From contig CAJTVR010000026.1 of the NCBI GenBank assembly GCA_910580075.1, positions 12,961 to 50,481 of the forward strand: a stretch of 37,521 nt of DNA. The letters are read 5' to 3'. Source of the stretch: an uncultured Eubacterium sp. (GTDB lineage Bacteria; Bacillota; Clostridia; Lachnospirales; Lachnospiraceae). The notes under the pieces were generated by a model. That model was not told the DNA's origin and ran no database searches. It saw only the letters and a program-made list of their open reading frames with translations. The translations under genes and the position numbers were made by a program. Positions 26,075 through 34,008 of this stretch are shown in pieces; within the stretch, counting starts at the first letter, position 1; every line of letters starts with the position of its first letter.

Positions 26075-28012
26075 TCAGTTTTCCCCGCCAGCAGCTGAAC
26101 CGCTGTCAGCCGGTATATCTGCCTCTGGCGGTTTCTCTTCCTTTTCCAGCTCATCTATGGCATCATAGACAGCCTGTGTCCGCTCGTCCCATATATTCTG
26201 TTCCTGATAGACCGACAGTGCTTTTTCATAAAGTTCCCTGGCTGTCTGTTTATCTCCGCCCCTGGCCGCCTCTTTCGCCTGAATCGCATACTGAGCCGCC
26301 TGGGCAGTCCGTGCTTCTCTGGCTTCTTCATCTGCTTTCACTTCTGCTTCTGTAATGGCCTGCCTTAAAATAGTAATATCCTGATACAGCTTATCCGCAT
26401 CCTCGCTGGCTCCGGAAAACTTGTTATATCTGGCAAGAGCCTGCTGGTACAGTTCCCTGGCTCTTGCAGTCCGTCCCTCCTCTAAGGCACCATTCGCATT
26501 CGCAATCAGTGTATTAATTTTAATTACAGCTTTGTCAGCTGCTGCCTGTTTTTTTGCGTCTTCTGCTTCCTGCTTTTTTTGTTCCTCTTCCTGCTTCTCC
26601 TGCTCCGCTGCCTGTTTTTCCTCTTCTGCCGCCTGTTTTTCCTCTTTCTGCTTCTGGCGGATTCCATATATTTTAGCCTGCACATCGCCCTGCGTTTCCA
26701 GATCCGTATAGGCACTCAGACCTTCCAGTGCCTTTTGATACTGCTCTAATGCCTCTTCATAATCTTCTGATGCATCATACATATCTCCGAGAGAAATCTG
26801 CTGTAAAATCTTCCTGCGTGCAAAAATTTCTGCCGTCTTTTTTTCTGCATCCGCAGATAGCAGCGCAAATCCCTGCCATGCGGCTTCTTTTTGAATCTGT
26901 GTATACAGTTTTTCTGCCTTTTCATATTCCCCGGATGAAAAAGCTGCCTGGGCTTCCTGCACTAAAACCATCAAAGCCTCCTGCCCTGAAACCGTCTCCA
27001 TTAGTTCTTCTTTCCTGCTGATATACTGCCAGTTGCGAAGACTCAGGCCTTCTGTCAGTTCCAGCGCTTTCTCGTACTCTTCCAGCGCTTTCTCATAATT
27101 TTCATAATCCAGATACCGTGTGCCCTTTTTGCTGTGCTTCTCAATTTCTTTTATTTTACTGCGGTCAAAAGCACGTATGCATAACAGTACGATCCAGATG
27201 ATAAGCAGCACTGTAAAAACTGCAGCAGCAGCCAGAATCATAAACCGCTTTCTTTTTTTCTTTTTCTGCACATCCTCCTGGAATTTTTTTTCTATATAAA
27301 GAATTGCAGCCGTAAAGCTGCCGATTCTCTGGTCATCCTCATCCTGAATACTTAGCAGAAGTTCCTGCAGGATATCTAAAAATTCTTTTCCAGTTTTTGT
27401 ATATTCGTACGCATCCAGAATCTCTATTTCAGACAGCCTTCCCCATAAATTGCTGGTGGTAAATAAAATCGTAGACCCTTCTGTCAGTTCTGTAATCTTC
27501 GATATCAAAGGTCTGACTTTCTTATCCTTTCCCAGATATTCCGTCAGATTATGTATCTGTGTACTGTCTGCGGTATCCGGTGATTCTTCTTTTTCATCCA
27601 ATAGCTGCTGGTACTTTGTCTGTGTCTTTGCCGCATGCACAATCAGATTTTCATAAAGCACAAAAATCCGCGTGTTGCCGCAGACTGCATAACGCATTCT
27701 TGTATAATCAGATACCAGCACTGTAAGGCTGACTTTCAGCTGGCAGCGTGTACTGTGCAAAAGTACCTGCTCATTCGCATAACGGATATATTCGGAAAGC
27801 CTCTTGAACGACGGTTTCTTTTCAAAAGCTGTCAGTACCGCTTCTACGGCGATCTGAGCGCTGTTTTCTTCTATTTCATTATCATAGCTTTCTGCTATGG
27901 CAATACACATATAATGTTCCAGCGGGGTATATGCAGCATAAGTTTTTTCAATCGGGTCAAATCCCTGTTCAGACAGAAATTCCATCACAAGTTTACTGTT
28001 TAAGTTTCTCAT
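26075..28012 (-). CDS. PP2C-like domain, single TM and TPR/coiled-coil tail protein
   Basis: A 645-residue protein. Residues 1-235 follow the PP2C fold pattern (CIAIAESYDN where VADGMGG-type metal ligands belong, then RMRYAVCGNTRIFVLY and GSTILFTTSNLWG), but the metal-binding acidic residues are largely missing, so it is probably a pseudophosphatase. A basic KKKKRKR stretch precedes a TM at about 255-280, which by the positive-inside rule places the PP2C-like part in the cytosol and the C-terminus outside. The C-terminal 360 residues are TPR-like repeats (NYEKALEEYEKALELTEG, EYEKAEKLYTQI, DYEEALEQYQKALEG) interrupted by an E/K/Q/A-rich coiled coil (about 455-495). The ATG overlaps the preceding stop (ATGA), with GAGGG 6 nt upstream. 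It could couple cytosolic gating to the envelope. Confidence 0.75.
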   Translation of the reverse strand: MRNLNSKLVMEFLSEQGFDPIEKTYAAYTPLEHYMCIAIAESYDNEIEENSAQIAVEAVLTAFEKKPSFKRLSEYIRYANEQVLLHSTRCQLKVSLTVLVSDYTRMRYAVCGNTRIFVLYENLIVHAAKTQTKYQQLLDEKEESPDTADSTQIHNLTEYLGKDKKVRPLISKITELTEGSTILFTTSNLWGRLSEIEILDAYEYTKTGKEFLDILQELLLSIQDEDDQRIGSFTAAILYIEKKFQEDVQKKKKRKRFMILAAAAVFTVLLIIWIVLLCIRAFDRSKIKEIEKHSKKGTRYLDYENYEKALEEYEKALELTEGLSLRNWQYISRKEELMETVSGQEALMVLVQEAQAAFSSGEYEKAEKLYTQIQKEAAWQGFALLSADAEKKTAEIFARRKILQQISLGDMYDASEDYEEALEQYQKALEGLSAYTDLETQGDVQAKIYGIRQKQKEEKQAAEEEKQAAEQEKQEEEQKKQEAEDAKKQAAADKAVIKINTLIANANGALEEGRTARARELYQQALARYNKFSGASEDADKLYQDITILRQAITEAEVKADEEAREARTAQAAQYAIQAKEAARGGDKQTARELYEKALSVYQEQNIWDERTQAVYDAIDELEKEEKPPEADIPADSGSAAGGEN

Positions 28013-28620
28013 AAACAACCCTCAATTAGTACGACGGCAGCATTTCCCGCCTCTTTTCGATTCTTTTCTATGACACCGGATATCATCCGCTGTGCTTTTT
28101 CATACGGATGCAGTTTCCCGGATAAATATAAGGCAGTATCCTTTTCATTTAACGCTTCCCATACTCCCTTTGAAATCAGTCCGGCCGTCATACCCTTTTT
28201 GAAAACTTCTTTTCCATTTCGTTTTTTCAGAAACCGAAGTTCCAGCCCGTCATACAAAAACATCCGGCTGCTTCCTATATTATAATAGAACAGTTCCTGT
28301 CCTCTGATCAGCTGTATTCCGAGAGAAAGACAGGGCTGTTTTCCCAGATATATAAACTCATGCATCAGCCGCTGTACTGTTACGGCAGTCGTTTCAAAAA
28401 ACGCCGGCAGTATTTCGCTGTCAGGAACATGCCGAAATTCCTGCATACAGGTTTCGACCGCTAATACTGCACATCTTCTGCCGTTAATATGGTCAATGGT
28501 CCCATCTGCTAATACGGCCGCTGCTTCATTACAGCCATCCGTTTCTGTTGCAAAATAGCTGCTTTGAATCTGCCGGGTTCCAATTGTCTGTGCATTTCCA
28601 ATTTTATATGTCTCCTGCAC
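28009..28620 (-). CDS. Degenerate PP2C-like serine/threonine phosphatase domain protein
   Basis: A 203-residue protein with the PP2C layout but altered active-site residues. Where PP2C has R-x-x-N-E-D it reads RQIQSSYFA; where VADGMGG is expected it reads VLADGTIDH; and the last metal motif DNAT is GNAA. YYNIGSSRMFLYDG corresponds to the middle core strand pair. It is therefore either a pseudophosphatase or an enzyme with unusual metal binding. In type VI systems a PP2C protein (PppA) opposes the kinase PpkA on FHA proteins. Here the FHA gene ends 2 nt before this GTG start, matching that pairing, but no kinase gene is visible. Confidence 0.7.
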   Translation of the reverse strand: MQETYKIGNAQTIGTRQIQSSYFATETDGCNEAAAVLADGTIDHINGRRCAVLAVETCMQEFRHVPDSEILPAFFETTAVTVQRLMHEFIYLGKQPCLSLGIQLIRGQELFYYNIGSSRMFLYDGLELRFLKKRNGKEVFKKGMTAGLISKGVWEALNEKDTALYLSGKLHPYEKAQRMISGVIEKNRKEAGNAAVVLIEGCL

Positions 28621-28622
28621 GC

Positions 28623-29159
28623 TTATTCATTCTCTTCTTTCCAGTTAAATACAAAACCGTCATTTTCGCCGCATAACGGTACGAAAATAAAGACGCTCTG
28701 TCCAGCCTTAATCCGGTCACCTGCTTCCAGCATGCGCGGAGCATATACTGCATCCCAGTTCTCTTCCTCATCCAGTATATATACAAGTCCCTGGGAATCT
28801 CCCGGCAGCAGCATTGTCCGGTTCCTCTCCGGGTCATAAGAAATAATGGCATGGTTTCTAAGACAGACCGTATCGTCTCCGATAATACGTATCTCCATAT
28901 CACCGGAACGCCCGATGAAATTTTTCTCTGCTATAATCCGGTAGTCTTTCCCCTTCGACGGCCCCTCCAGACAGACCAGCCAGCCTGTTACCGGTTTTAA
29001 CACTTCCAAATCATTTAAATATACCACATCGCTGTATTTCCCCAGCGGATCTTCTTTGCTGCTGCTGTTTTTATTGACAGCAGTATTGCAGTAAGGACAT
29101 ACATTCCCATACTTTTTCTCACTGAATAAATGACCGTTTTCACAGCGGATCAGACCCAT
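28623..29159 (-). CDS. Zinc-ribbon plus FHA domain protein
   Basis: A 178-residue soluble protein. Residues 5-24 form a zinc ribbon (CENGH and CPYC pairs). An acidic-serine linker follows, then an FHA domain from about residue 60 to 170: phosphothreonine-site GRSGD (the GRS motif), CLRNHAIISYD (the N/H pair) and a final strand QSVFIFVPL. FHA proteins such as Fha1/TagH turn kinase signals into injector assembly. It is the first of a run of tightly packed genes and appears to have its own internal promoter. GGAGGA lies 6 nt before the ATG. Confidence 0.88.
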   Translation of the reverse strand: MGLIRCENGHLFSEKKYGNVCPYCNTAVNKNSSSKEDPLGKYSDVVYLNDLEVLKPVTGWLVCLEGPSKGKDYRIIAEKNFIGRSGDMEIRIIGDDTVCLRNHAIISYDPERNRTMLLPGDSQGLVYILDEEENWDAVYAPRMLEAGDRIKAGQSVFIFVPLCGENDGFVFNWKEENE

Positions 29160-29303
29160 TTTGCTTCCTCCAGAAAATTTTTATCTATTTGTACAGCAGC
29201 TCTGTCCAGACCGTTTTTAAAATGCTGCCGTATATCATGCCAGACCGCATATTTACCGCACAATATCTATGCAGACTCCGTTCCGCCTGGAAATAGAACT
29301 CTT

Positions 29304-29331
29304 TTTATATATTAATTTTATCAGTTTTCAA
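29304..29331 (-). promoter_or_regulatory. Possible internal promoter for the FHA subset
   Basis: In the 202-nt gap upstream of the FHA gene the minus strand shows TTGAAA (29331-29326), a 16-nt spacer and TATAAA (29309-29304) in AT-rich DNA. Transcription would begin about 140 nt before the FHA start, allowing regulatory and structural genes to be expressed at different levels. Confidence 0.5.
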
Positions 29332-29361
29332 ATTTCAGATATCAGTTTATTTTAAGTCAAA

Positions 29362-29919
29362 TTATTTTACAACTATTTTATAAGTATCTGCATAAATCAC
29401 GTCTGTTTTATACAGCCGGTAAGGTATCTCTTCTTTTATTTTATAAATCATACTGTCATTTTCCCGTTTCAGCCCCATTGCCCTTTTAGACGGCACTGCT
29501 TCCAGATACCAGTTTCCTTCACTGAGATTACAGATCCCATAGATCTGTCTGCCTGGCTCCGGCGTCTGTACATCTTCCAGATATACTTCTTTTCCGTTTT
29601 TCTTTCCCGTGATAAGAAAAGATTTCCTGCCCTGAAGCAAAAATTCATGTTTGATTTTCCCTTCACCGGAAACAAGCAGCAGGGATGTAAAGGGAGACGT
29701 GCTCTTCTGCCTGCTGTACTGCCAGAATGCACAGACAAAAACAAAAAAAATGCAGGCAGCAAAAAAGTATGACTGAACCAGAAACAAAAACGCCAGTTTC
29801 TCCCATGACTCCCCTGGTGCAGAAGGTATGATATAAGCAGATAAATAATAAATCTGTATCAGCAGGTATGCAAACAGGCATGCCAGAATGCTCCTGCCAG
29901 CTGTCTGGCTTTTTTTCAT
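29362..29919 (-). CDS. Two-TM protein with a degenerate FHA-like cytosolic domain
   Basis: A 185-residue membrane protein. Two hydrophobic helices (about 10-32 and 45-70) are flanked by basic residues, placing both ends in the cytosol. The C-terminal ~110 residues follow an FHA strand pattern: SFLITGKKNGKEVYLEDV, then EGNWYLEAVPSKRAMGLK, then YRLYKTDVIYADTYKIVV. The conserved GRS and N/H residues of a true phosphothreonine site are not obvious, so it may be a structural FHA-like module. The ATG at 29919 follows AGGAG by 5 nt; the longer frame to 29961 has no such site. It could be the membrane anchor of the injector, which is inference. Confidence 0.6.
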   Translation of the reverse strand: MKKSQTAGRSILACLFAYLLIQIYYLSAYIIPSAPGESWEKLAFLFLVQSYFFAACIFFVFVCAFWQYSRQKSTSPFTSLLLVSGEGKIKHEFLLQGRKSFLITGKKNGKEVYLEDVQTPEPGRQIYGICNLSEGNWYLEAVPSKRAMGLKRENDSMIYKIKEEIPYRLYKTDVIYADTYKIVVK

Positions 29920-29976
29920 AAATACTCCTAAATATTTCTGAAAAGGCGTACATGTCTGCACGCCTTTCTTTCAAAC

Positions 29977-30372
29977 CTATTCAATCACTACGCCGTCAAT
30001 TCTGTCTTTTTTCTGCTTCAATACTAAAATAAATTCTCCGTCTGTCTTTGTAAATTCCTCTTTATAAGCAACTACAAATGCATGAGAAAATTCATACTTT
30101 CTAGGTGCTGTTGCATGCTGGTATTCTACAGTAACTTTCTTGTATGCATCTGCACTTTCCGGTTTTACCAGCGCCCATGTTGCCATGCTCTTAGCAGAAT
30201 CCCGCATAAACAGCTTATCTGCATCAAAAGAAACCTTTCCCCGGATTACAAGCTCAGCTTCAATGTCAGAAGACCTTGCAAAAGAATCCTCTGGAATTCT
30301 TGAGCTGAAGGAAACATCAATAATCTCTTCACCCAGCTCCGTAACGTCGGCAATTACAATCTTGTACGCCAT
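29977..30372 (-). CDS. hcp-like: Hcp-like tube protein
   Basis: A 131-residue protein of the size expected for a tube subunit. It shows an all-beta pattern with the features of Hcp/gp19 proteins: a starting strand YKIVIADVTELG, a central ELVIRGKVSF strand, a single helix (DSAKSMATWALV), and C-terminal paired strands KKVTVEYQHAT and KYEFSHAFVVAYKEEF. Hcp rings stack inside the sheath and are ejected with the spike. GGAGGG lies 8 nt before the ATG. It directly follows the sheath candidate gene, the usual order in contractile systems. The separate Shine-Dalgarno and 187-nt leader would allow higher expression than the sheath. Confidence 0.7.
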   Translation of the reverse strand: MAYKIVIADVTELGEEIIDVSFSSRIPEDSFARSSDIEAELVIRGKVSFDADKLFMRDSAKSMATWALVKPESADAYKKVTVEYQHATAPRKYEFSHAFVVAYKEEFTKTDGEFILVLKQKKDRIDGVVIE

Positions 30373-30503
30373 GTCTCATACCCTCCTTCATAATTTGATA
30401 AAGTTATTAATCAAGCAGAACATCCGCAGCTCCGAAACCTGTCTGATATGTATATTACAATGAATACCATATAGCTGCCACAAAACAGATTCCCTGCTTA
30501 CCC

Positions 30504-30539
30504 GCATCCATTCAGCAGCAAAACACCGCGGATGCTGAA
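30504..30539 (-). promoter_or_regulatory. Overlapping alternative hairpins after the sheath gene
   Basis: Two mutually exclusive inverted repeats lie 21-56 nt after the sheath stop: a 7-bp pair (30511-30517 with 30533-30539) and a 6-bp pair (30504-30509 with 30530-30535) share 30533-30535. No strong U-run follows. A role in transcript stability or partial read-through between sheath and tube is possible. Confidence 0.35.
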
Positions 30540-30559
30540 GCGCTGCAGGTCTCTGCCGG

Positions 30560-32860
30560 TTAATCTGTGTTAATTAACAGTTCCATATTTTCCGAAACTC
30601 CCTTGAAACTTATTTCTATATAATAAGTCGTATCATTGCATTCGCCTTTTTCAATACCATCGCCTTCGCGAAGGATCGAATTTGCATAATTAGGCGAAAG
30701 CTGCCATTCTTTTACCTTTCCGCCTGCTTCAAAGATCCGGTCAATCCGGTCTTTCTTATAGTCGCCCGTCATAGCTCCTATCATGCGGTACAGATACGTT
30801 CTCGTTGTTTCCCTGAAAATGCTCTCAAAACCACCGCTTTTGCTTTCATTCATACTGCGGGATTTATAAACAGTAATCAGATTAATCGATCGCCCGTCCA
30901 GCTGGTTCTTATCCGAGGAAAATACAAATCCATATTTAAATTCATTAATTCTGTTTTTCGTTTCCGTTGTATAGCCTGCAATTTCTTTCGGCATCGTCGT
31001 TGTTACCAGCAGGGCATTATCATCTGCTTCTATATCAAATCTCACACCTGGATATTCTTTCTTTACCTTTCCTGGAAATTTTGTAGCCAGAAAATTCGGA
31101 CACTGGTAAGCAGCCACAATTCCCGCCGCCACATAAGCCGCACTGATATAGACCCCATAGATCCAAAACTTCATGAAATCATCCCGGTCTTTTGAAAATT
31201 CCAGTGTTCCATCCTCTTTGCGAACCGCTTTCGAGCCTAATACAACACGCGATTTGTTGCTTGGAATCACTGTAAAATTCGGCAAACACGGAATCGCATA
31301 CCTGCTGTAATCTTCATTTTCCAAATCCTGGGTATCTTCCATATACTGGTCCATGCCGTGTGTCGCCAGTTTTAAAAACGTCGTATCCTCGCTAGCCTCA
31401 AAGGAAAAGAATACCTGAATCCGGAAATCTTTAATAGCATCCAGCAGAATCTGCAAATCGCTTACCGGTGTAGGCACAAGTGTAACTCCCGTATCCATAT
31501 CCCCGGTATAGCCAAACTGACGCATTGTATCTTCATCTAATTCCATTTCACGCTCGTCAGAATACTCCAGATTCGGTACAATGCCAAACCAGACTGTATT
31601 CGTGAAATCAGACTTATTATTAACCGTCTCTAAATACTTTTTCAGATTTTCCAGGTTTTTCTCATCCAAAATCTCTTCCATGCTGGCATTTACAATCAAA
31701 AGAGACGGGCGCATCATTGGCGACTTCGGCTGATACTGGTCAAAAAATGCCTTTACATTTAATATTTTTTCTATTAACAGTTTCGCAGTCCTTATAAATG
31801 CTTTCTGCCAGCTTGCATGAATAGCCGAATATTTATTATAAAGTTCGACTTTATGATTGATATCCATTGCCATCAGGGTATCCGGCATTTTATCTGTAAA
31901 TGCAGCCACAATCAGCTCTTTGGAAAGCGATGACGCAGCTGTTTCTTCATGATATTCTTGTCCGACAGAAGCATACAGCTCACGCATAGTTTCATCATAC
32001 TGCTCTTCAATCACAGAAATTGACAAATCCTTATAGCTGATTTTCTCTTTTTTCGGTGCATCTGAAACGGCAGCCAGCTCCCCTTTAGACACCTTTGCAA
32101 GCGCTGTGTCTTCATTTTTATTCTTGCTGCCTTGATTTGTTAAAAGCGCAGCCGGGCGGTCTGTCATTTCCAGTGCTACAATTTCAGCATTGGGATTCAA
32201 AACCGGAAGCGCCGGCTTAAACTCGGTAATCCCTTTCTTTGACGCTCTGACAGCTGTATCCAGATTATCTTTAATCATCCCCAGCATCAGCGTTAACTGG
32301 GAATCTGTTTCATTATAATATTTCTTTGTCCGGTCCAGCTTAGACTTCAGCTTTACAACTGCGTCCTGTTTTGCCGGAGAATCACTTTCAAACTCAGCAT
32401 TCTTATTTTCCAGATAAGAAATATCTTTTTTCAGCTTCTTAATTTCCTTTAACGTCCTGTGAGGCGCTAACATCTCGGTTACTTTTTCATAATTAAAAGA
32501 TGCATTTGTAGCCCCGGTCGCTTTCTTGCTGTCCATAATCGATATGAACATTTTTAAAAACATATTGCTGCGGTCAATCACAATTTTTTTCACCAGAGGG
32601 TCAGGTATCCCAGCCGGCTTTGTCAGCTCATATACCATTCCCCGCTCCTGGTCAAAGTAACTATAAATCGTCGGCTGAAACTTCTTTAAAAAATCATCAA
32701 AATTTTTCACAAGAAGCGCATCATTAATTTCTGCTACTTTTTCGTCTGTAAGGCTCCTGGAGTTTTCATCTACATCCGACATGATATTGAACATATTAAA
32801 AACCTCAGGATTTACTACATCAAACAAAATCGTCCGATTTGTCTGTTCTATGATCTGCAT
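30560..32860 (-). CDS. Fused TssB/TssC-like contractile sheath candidate
   Basis: A 766-residue protein, close to the summed length of TssB plus TssC. The N-terminal ~120 residues start with strand-rich IIEQTNRTILFDVVN. A coiled coil spans about 135-200. The C-terminal half resembles TssC-type sheath: SDFTNTVWFGIVPNL, then VQVFFSFEASEDTTFLKL-like strand/helix order, PCLPNFTVIPSN, YVAAGIVAAYQCPNF and a final domain with FRETTRTYLYRMIGAMTG followed by the terminal strand YYIEISFKGVSENMEL. It is the first gene of the locus, before the Hcp-like tube gene, as in other contractile systems. The assignment rests on pattern and position; a structural comparison would confirm or refute it. Confidence 0.6.
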   Translation of the reverse strand: MQIIEQTNRTILFDVVNPEVFNMFNIMSDVDENSRSLTDEKVAEINDALLVKNFDDFLKKFQPTIYSYFDQERGMVYELTKPAGIPDPLVKKIVIDRSNMFLKMFISIMDSKKATGATNASFNYEKVTEMLAPHRTLKEIKKLKKDISYLENKNAEFESDSPAKQDAVVKLKSKLDRTKKYYNETDSQLTLMLGMIKDNLDTAVRASKKGITEFKPALPVLNPNAEIVALEMTDRPAALLTNQGSKNKNEDTALAKVSKGELAAVSDAPKKEKISYKDLSISVIEEQYDETMRELYASVGQEYHEETAASSLSKELIVAAFTDKMPDTLMAMDINHKVELYNKYSAIHASWQKAFIRTAKLLIEKILNVKAFFDQYQPKSPMMRPSLLIVNASMEEILDEKNLENLKKYLETVNNKSDFTNTVWFGIVPNLEYSDEREMELDEDTMRQFGYTGDMDTGVTLVPTPVSDLQILLDAIKDFRIQVFFSFEASEDTTFLKLATHGMDQYMEDTQDLENEDYSRYAIPCLPNFTVIPSNKSRVVLGSKAVRKEDGTLEFSKDRDDFMKFWIYGVYISAAYVAAGIVAAYQCPNFLATKFPGKVKKEYPGVRFDIEADDNALLVTTTMPKEIAGYTTETKNRINEFKYGFVFSSDKNQLDGRSINLITVYKSRSMNESKSGGFESIFRETTRTYLYRMIGAMTGDYKKDRIDRIFEAGGKVKEWQLSPNYANSILREGDGIEKGECNDTTYYIEISFKGVSENMELLINTD

Positions 32861-32895
32861 AAAAATCCTCCATCGTATTTTTCGGCCCGTATTCT

Positions 32896-32941
32896 GAAAC
32901 TAAACTTGTCTGTATTATACAGCAGGAAACTAAAAATGTCT
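32896..32941. repeat. Duplicated 16-bp element at 30-bp spacing in the sheath promoter
   Basis: GAAACTAAA-N2-TGTCT occurs at 32896-32911 and 32926-32941 (14 of 16 bases shared), a spacing of about three helical turns. One copy covers the minus-strand -35 box and the other lies around the transcription start. Confidence 0.8.
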
Positions 32942-32942
32942 A
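32914..32942 (-). promoter_or_regulatory. Promoter of the injector operon with operator-like palindrome
   Basis: Minus strand -35 TAGACA (32942-32937), a 17-nt spacer and -10 TATAAT (32919-32914) form a near-consensus promoter. A perfect 13-bp palindrome, CTGTATTATACAG (32910-32922), covers the -10 box, suggesting repressor binding. Confidence 0.8.
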
Positions 32943-32982
32943 CCATTTTCTACAAACTTCATATGTTTTTTAACCAAAACTA

Positions 32983-33011
32983 TAGACTATCTCTATAATT
33001 TGTATTATAAT
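32983..33011 (+). promoter_or_regulatory. Divergent promoter of the effector genes
   Basis: Plus strand -35 TAGACT (32983-32988), a 17-nt spacer and -10 TATAAT (33006-33011) lie 41 nt before the first toxin start. A second TATAAT sits at 32994-32999 without a good -35. Confidence 0.7.
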
Positions 33012-33051
33012 ATCCAAAACCGGCAGATTAGATTGTGAAAAGGAGCAGATG

Positions 33052-33960
33052 ATGAAACAGTCAGGCACTCAGACACCTCCGCCTAAAAAGCCCAGGGAAA
33101 CTGTCCAGGAAGCAGTATCCATTACAGCATCCATACCGGTCATTGCAGCTCCCGCTGCTTCTGATACGCATCCGGCAAGCCAGGCCTCATATGCAGACTG
33201 TCCCGCATCCACAGTGCCGGCAGCTGCAGACCCTGAGGGTATTTGTAAAAAAGCTGAAGGCGCTGCTAAGGAATCACCAGCCAGCAGTTTTACATGGTTT
33301 CACGCATTCCTTCTGCTTCTGGCTGCCGGAAAGATGACAGCCGGAGCTGGAAATACTGTTTCAGTCCTTCTATCCGAATTACAACGGCGCCGCAGACAGG
33401 CAGAAGAAAAAAGACTGGCTCAGTATCAGGCGCAGTTACAATGGGCTGTTGAAGGCGCTAATCCAGAACGTAATTCAGACCGTGAAGAATACCAGAAGAA
33501 CTGCCAGCGCTGTGTAACTGCGTTTGAATTAAGAATGCGTGGATACAATGTAACAGCACTTCCCCGGATTTCCGGCCGTGAAAATTTTGCCATGATGTAC
33601 CATCCGCACGGATACATAAAATCCATCTATTTTCTTCCAGATATTAAGAGTGCTGCCAGAGAAACCGGAATTGAGTGTAAAGACTGCATCGACAGCCAGA
33701 TGGAACAATGGGGCGAAGGTTCCAGGGCCATTGTCAGAATTACCTGGTCAAAAGAAGCTGATGAAAACCAGGACGGCCATACATTTGTGGCTGTTTACAC
33801 CAACGGAGAAACACAGTATATAGACCCCCAGAGCGGTGATATGGACTGTGAACGGTATTTTAATGGCTGCGAGCCAGCTGAAACCAGATTTGTCCGGACC
33901 GACGACCGTGAAATTCAAAAAAATGCAAACCGGTATGTCAGACCCCGGAACCAGAAATAG
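33052..33960 (+). CDS. Papain-fold toxin 1 (putative injector effector)
   Basis: A 302-residue putative effector. The first ~75 residues are an Ala/Pro/Ser-rich leader with STVPAAAD and KKAEGAAKES motifs, followed by a hydrophobic helix (about 82-105) and a basic coiled coil. The C-terminal domain matches papain-fold toxin 1 (glutamine-deamidase type): NCQRCVTAFELRMRGYNVTA holds the nucleophile cysteine (near 151), GHTFVAVYTNG the histidine (near 243) and YIDPQSGDM the aspartate (near 258). WGEGSRAIVRI precedes the histidine strand. AGGAG lies 6 nt before the ATG at 33052; an ATG at 33049 is also possible. It is transcribed divergently from the injector locus. No immunity gene directly follows it. 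Confidence 0.82.
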   Translation: MKQSGTQTPPPKKPRETVQEAVSITASIPVIAAPAASDTHPASQASYADCPASTVPAAADPEGICKKAEGAAKESPASSFTWFHAFLLLLAAGKMTAGAGNTVSVLLSELQRRRRQAEEKRLAQYQAQLQWAVEGANPERNSDREEYQKNCQRCVTAFELRMRGYNVTALPRISGRENFAMMYHPHGYIKSIYFLPDIKSAARETGIECKDCIDSQMEQWGEGSRAIVRITWSKEADENQDGHTFVAVYTNGETQYIDPQSGDMDCERYFNGCEPAETRFVRTDDREIQKNANRYVRPRNQK

Positions 33961-34008
33961 CCAGTTCTTTTTTGCCATTGTCTCATAACATTTATAAGGA
34001 GTATTCGT

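Noticed and set aside
17230..32860. Prophage or phage tail remnant
   Set aside because: No integrase, terminase, portal, capsid, tape measure, holin or lysin gene is seen, and FHA, PP2C-like and Hsp70-like genes are not phage genes. A secretion-type injector fits better.
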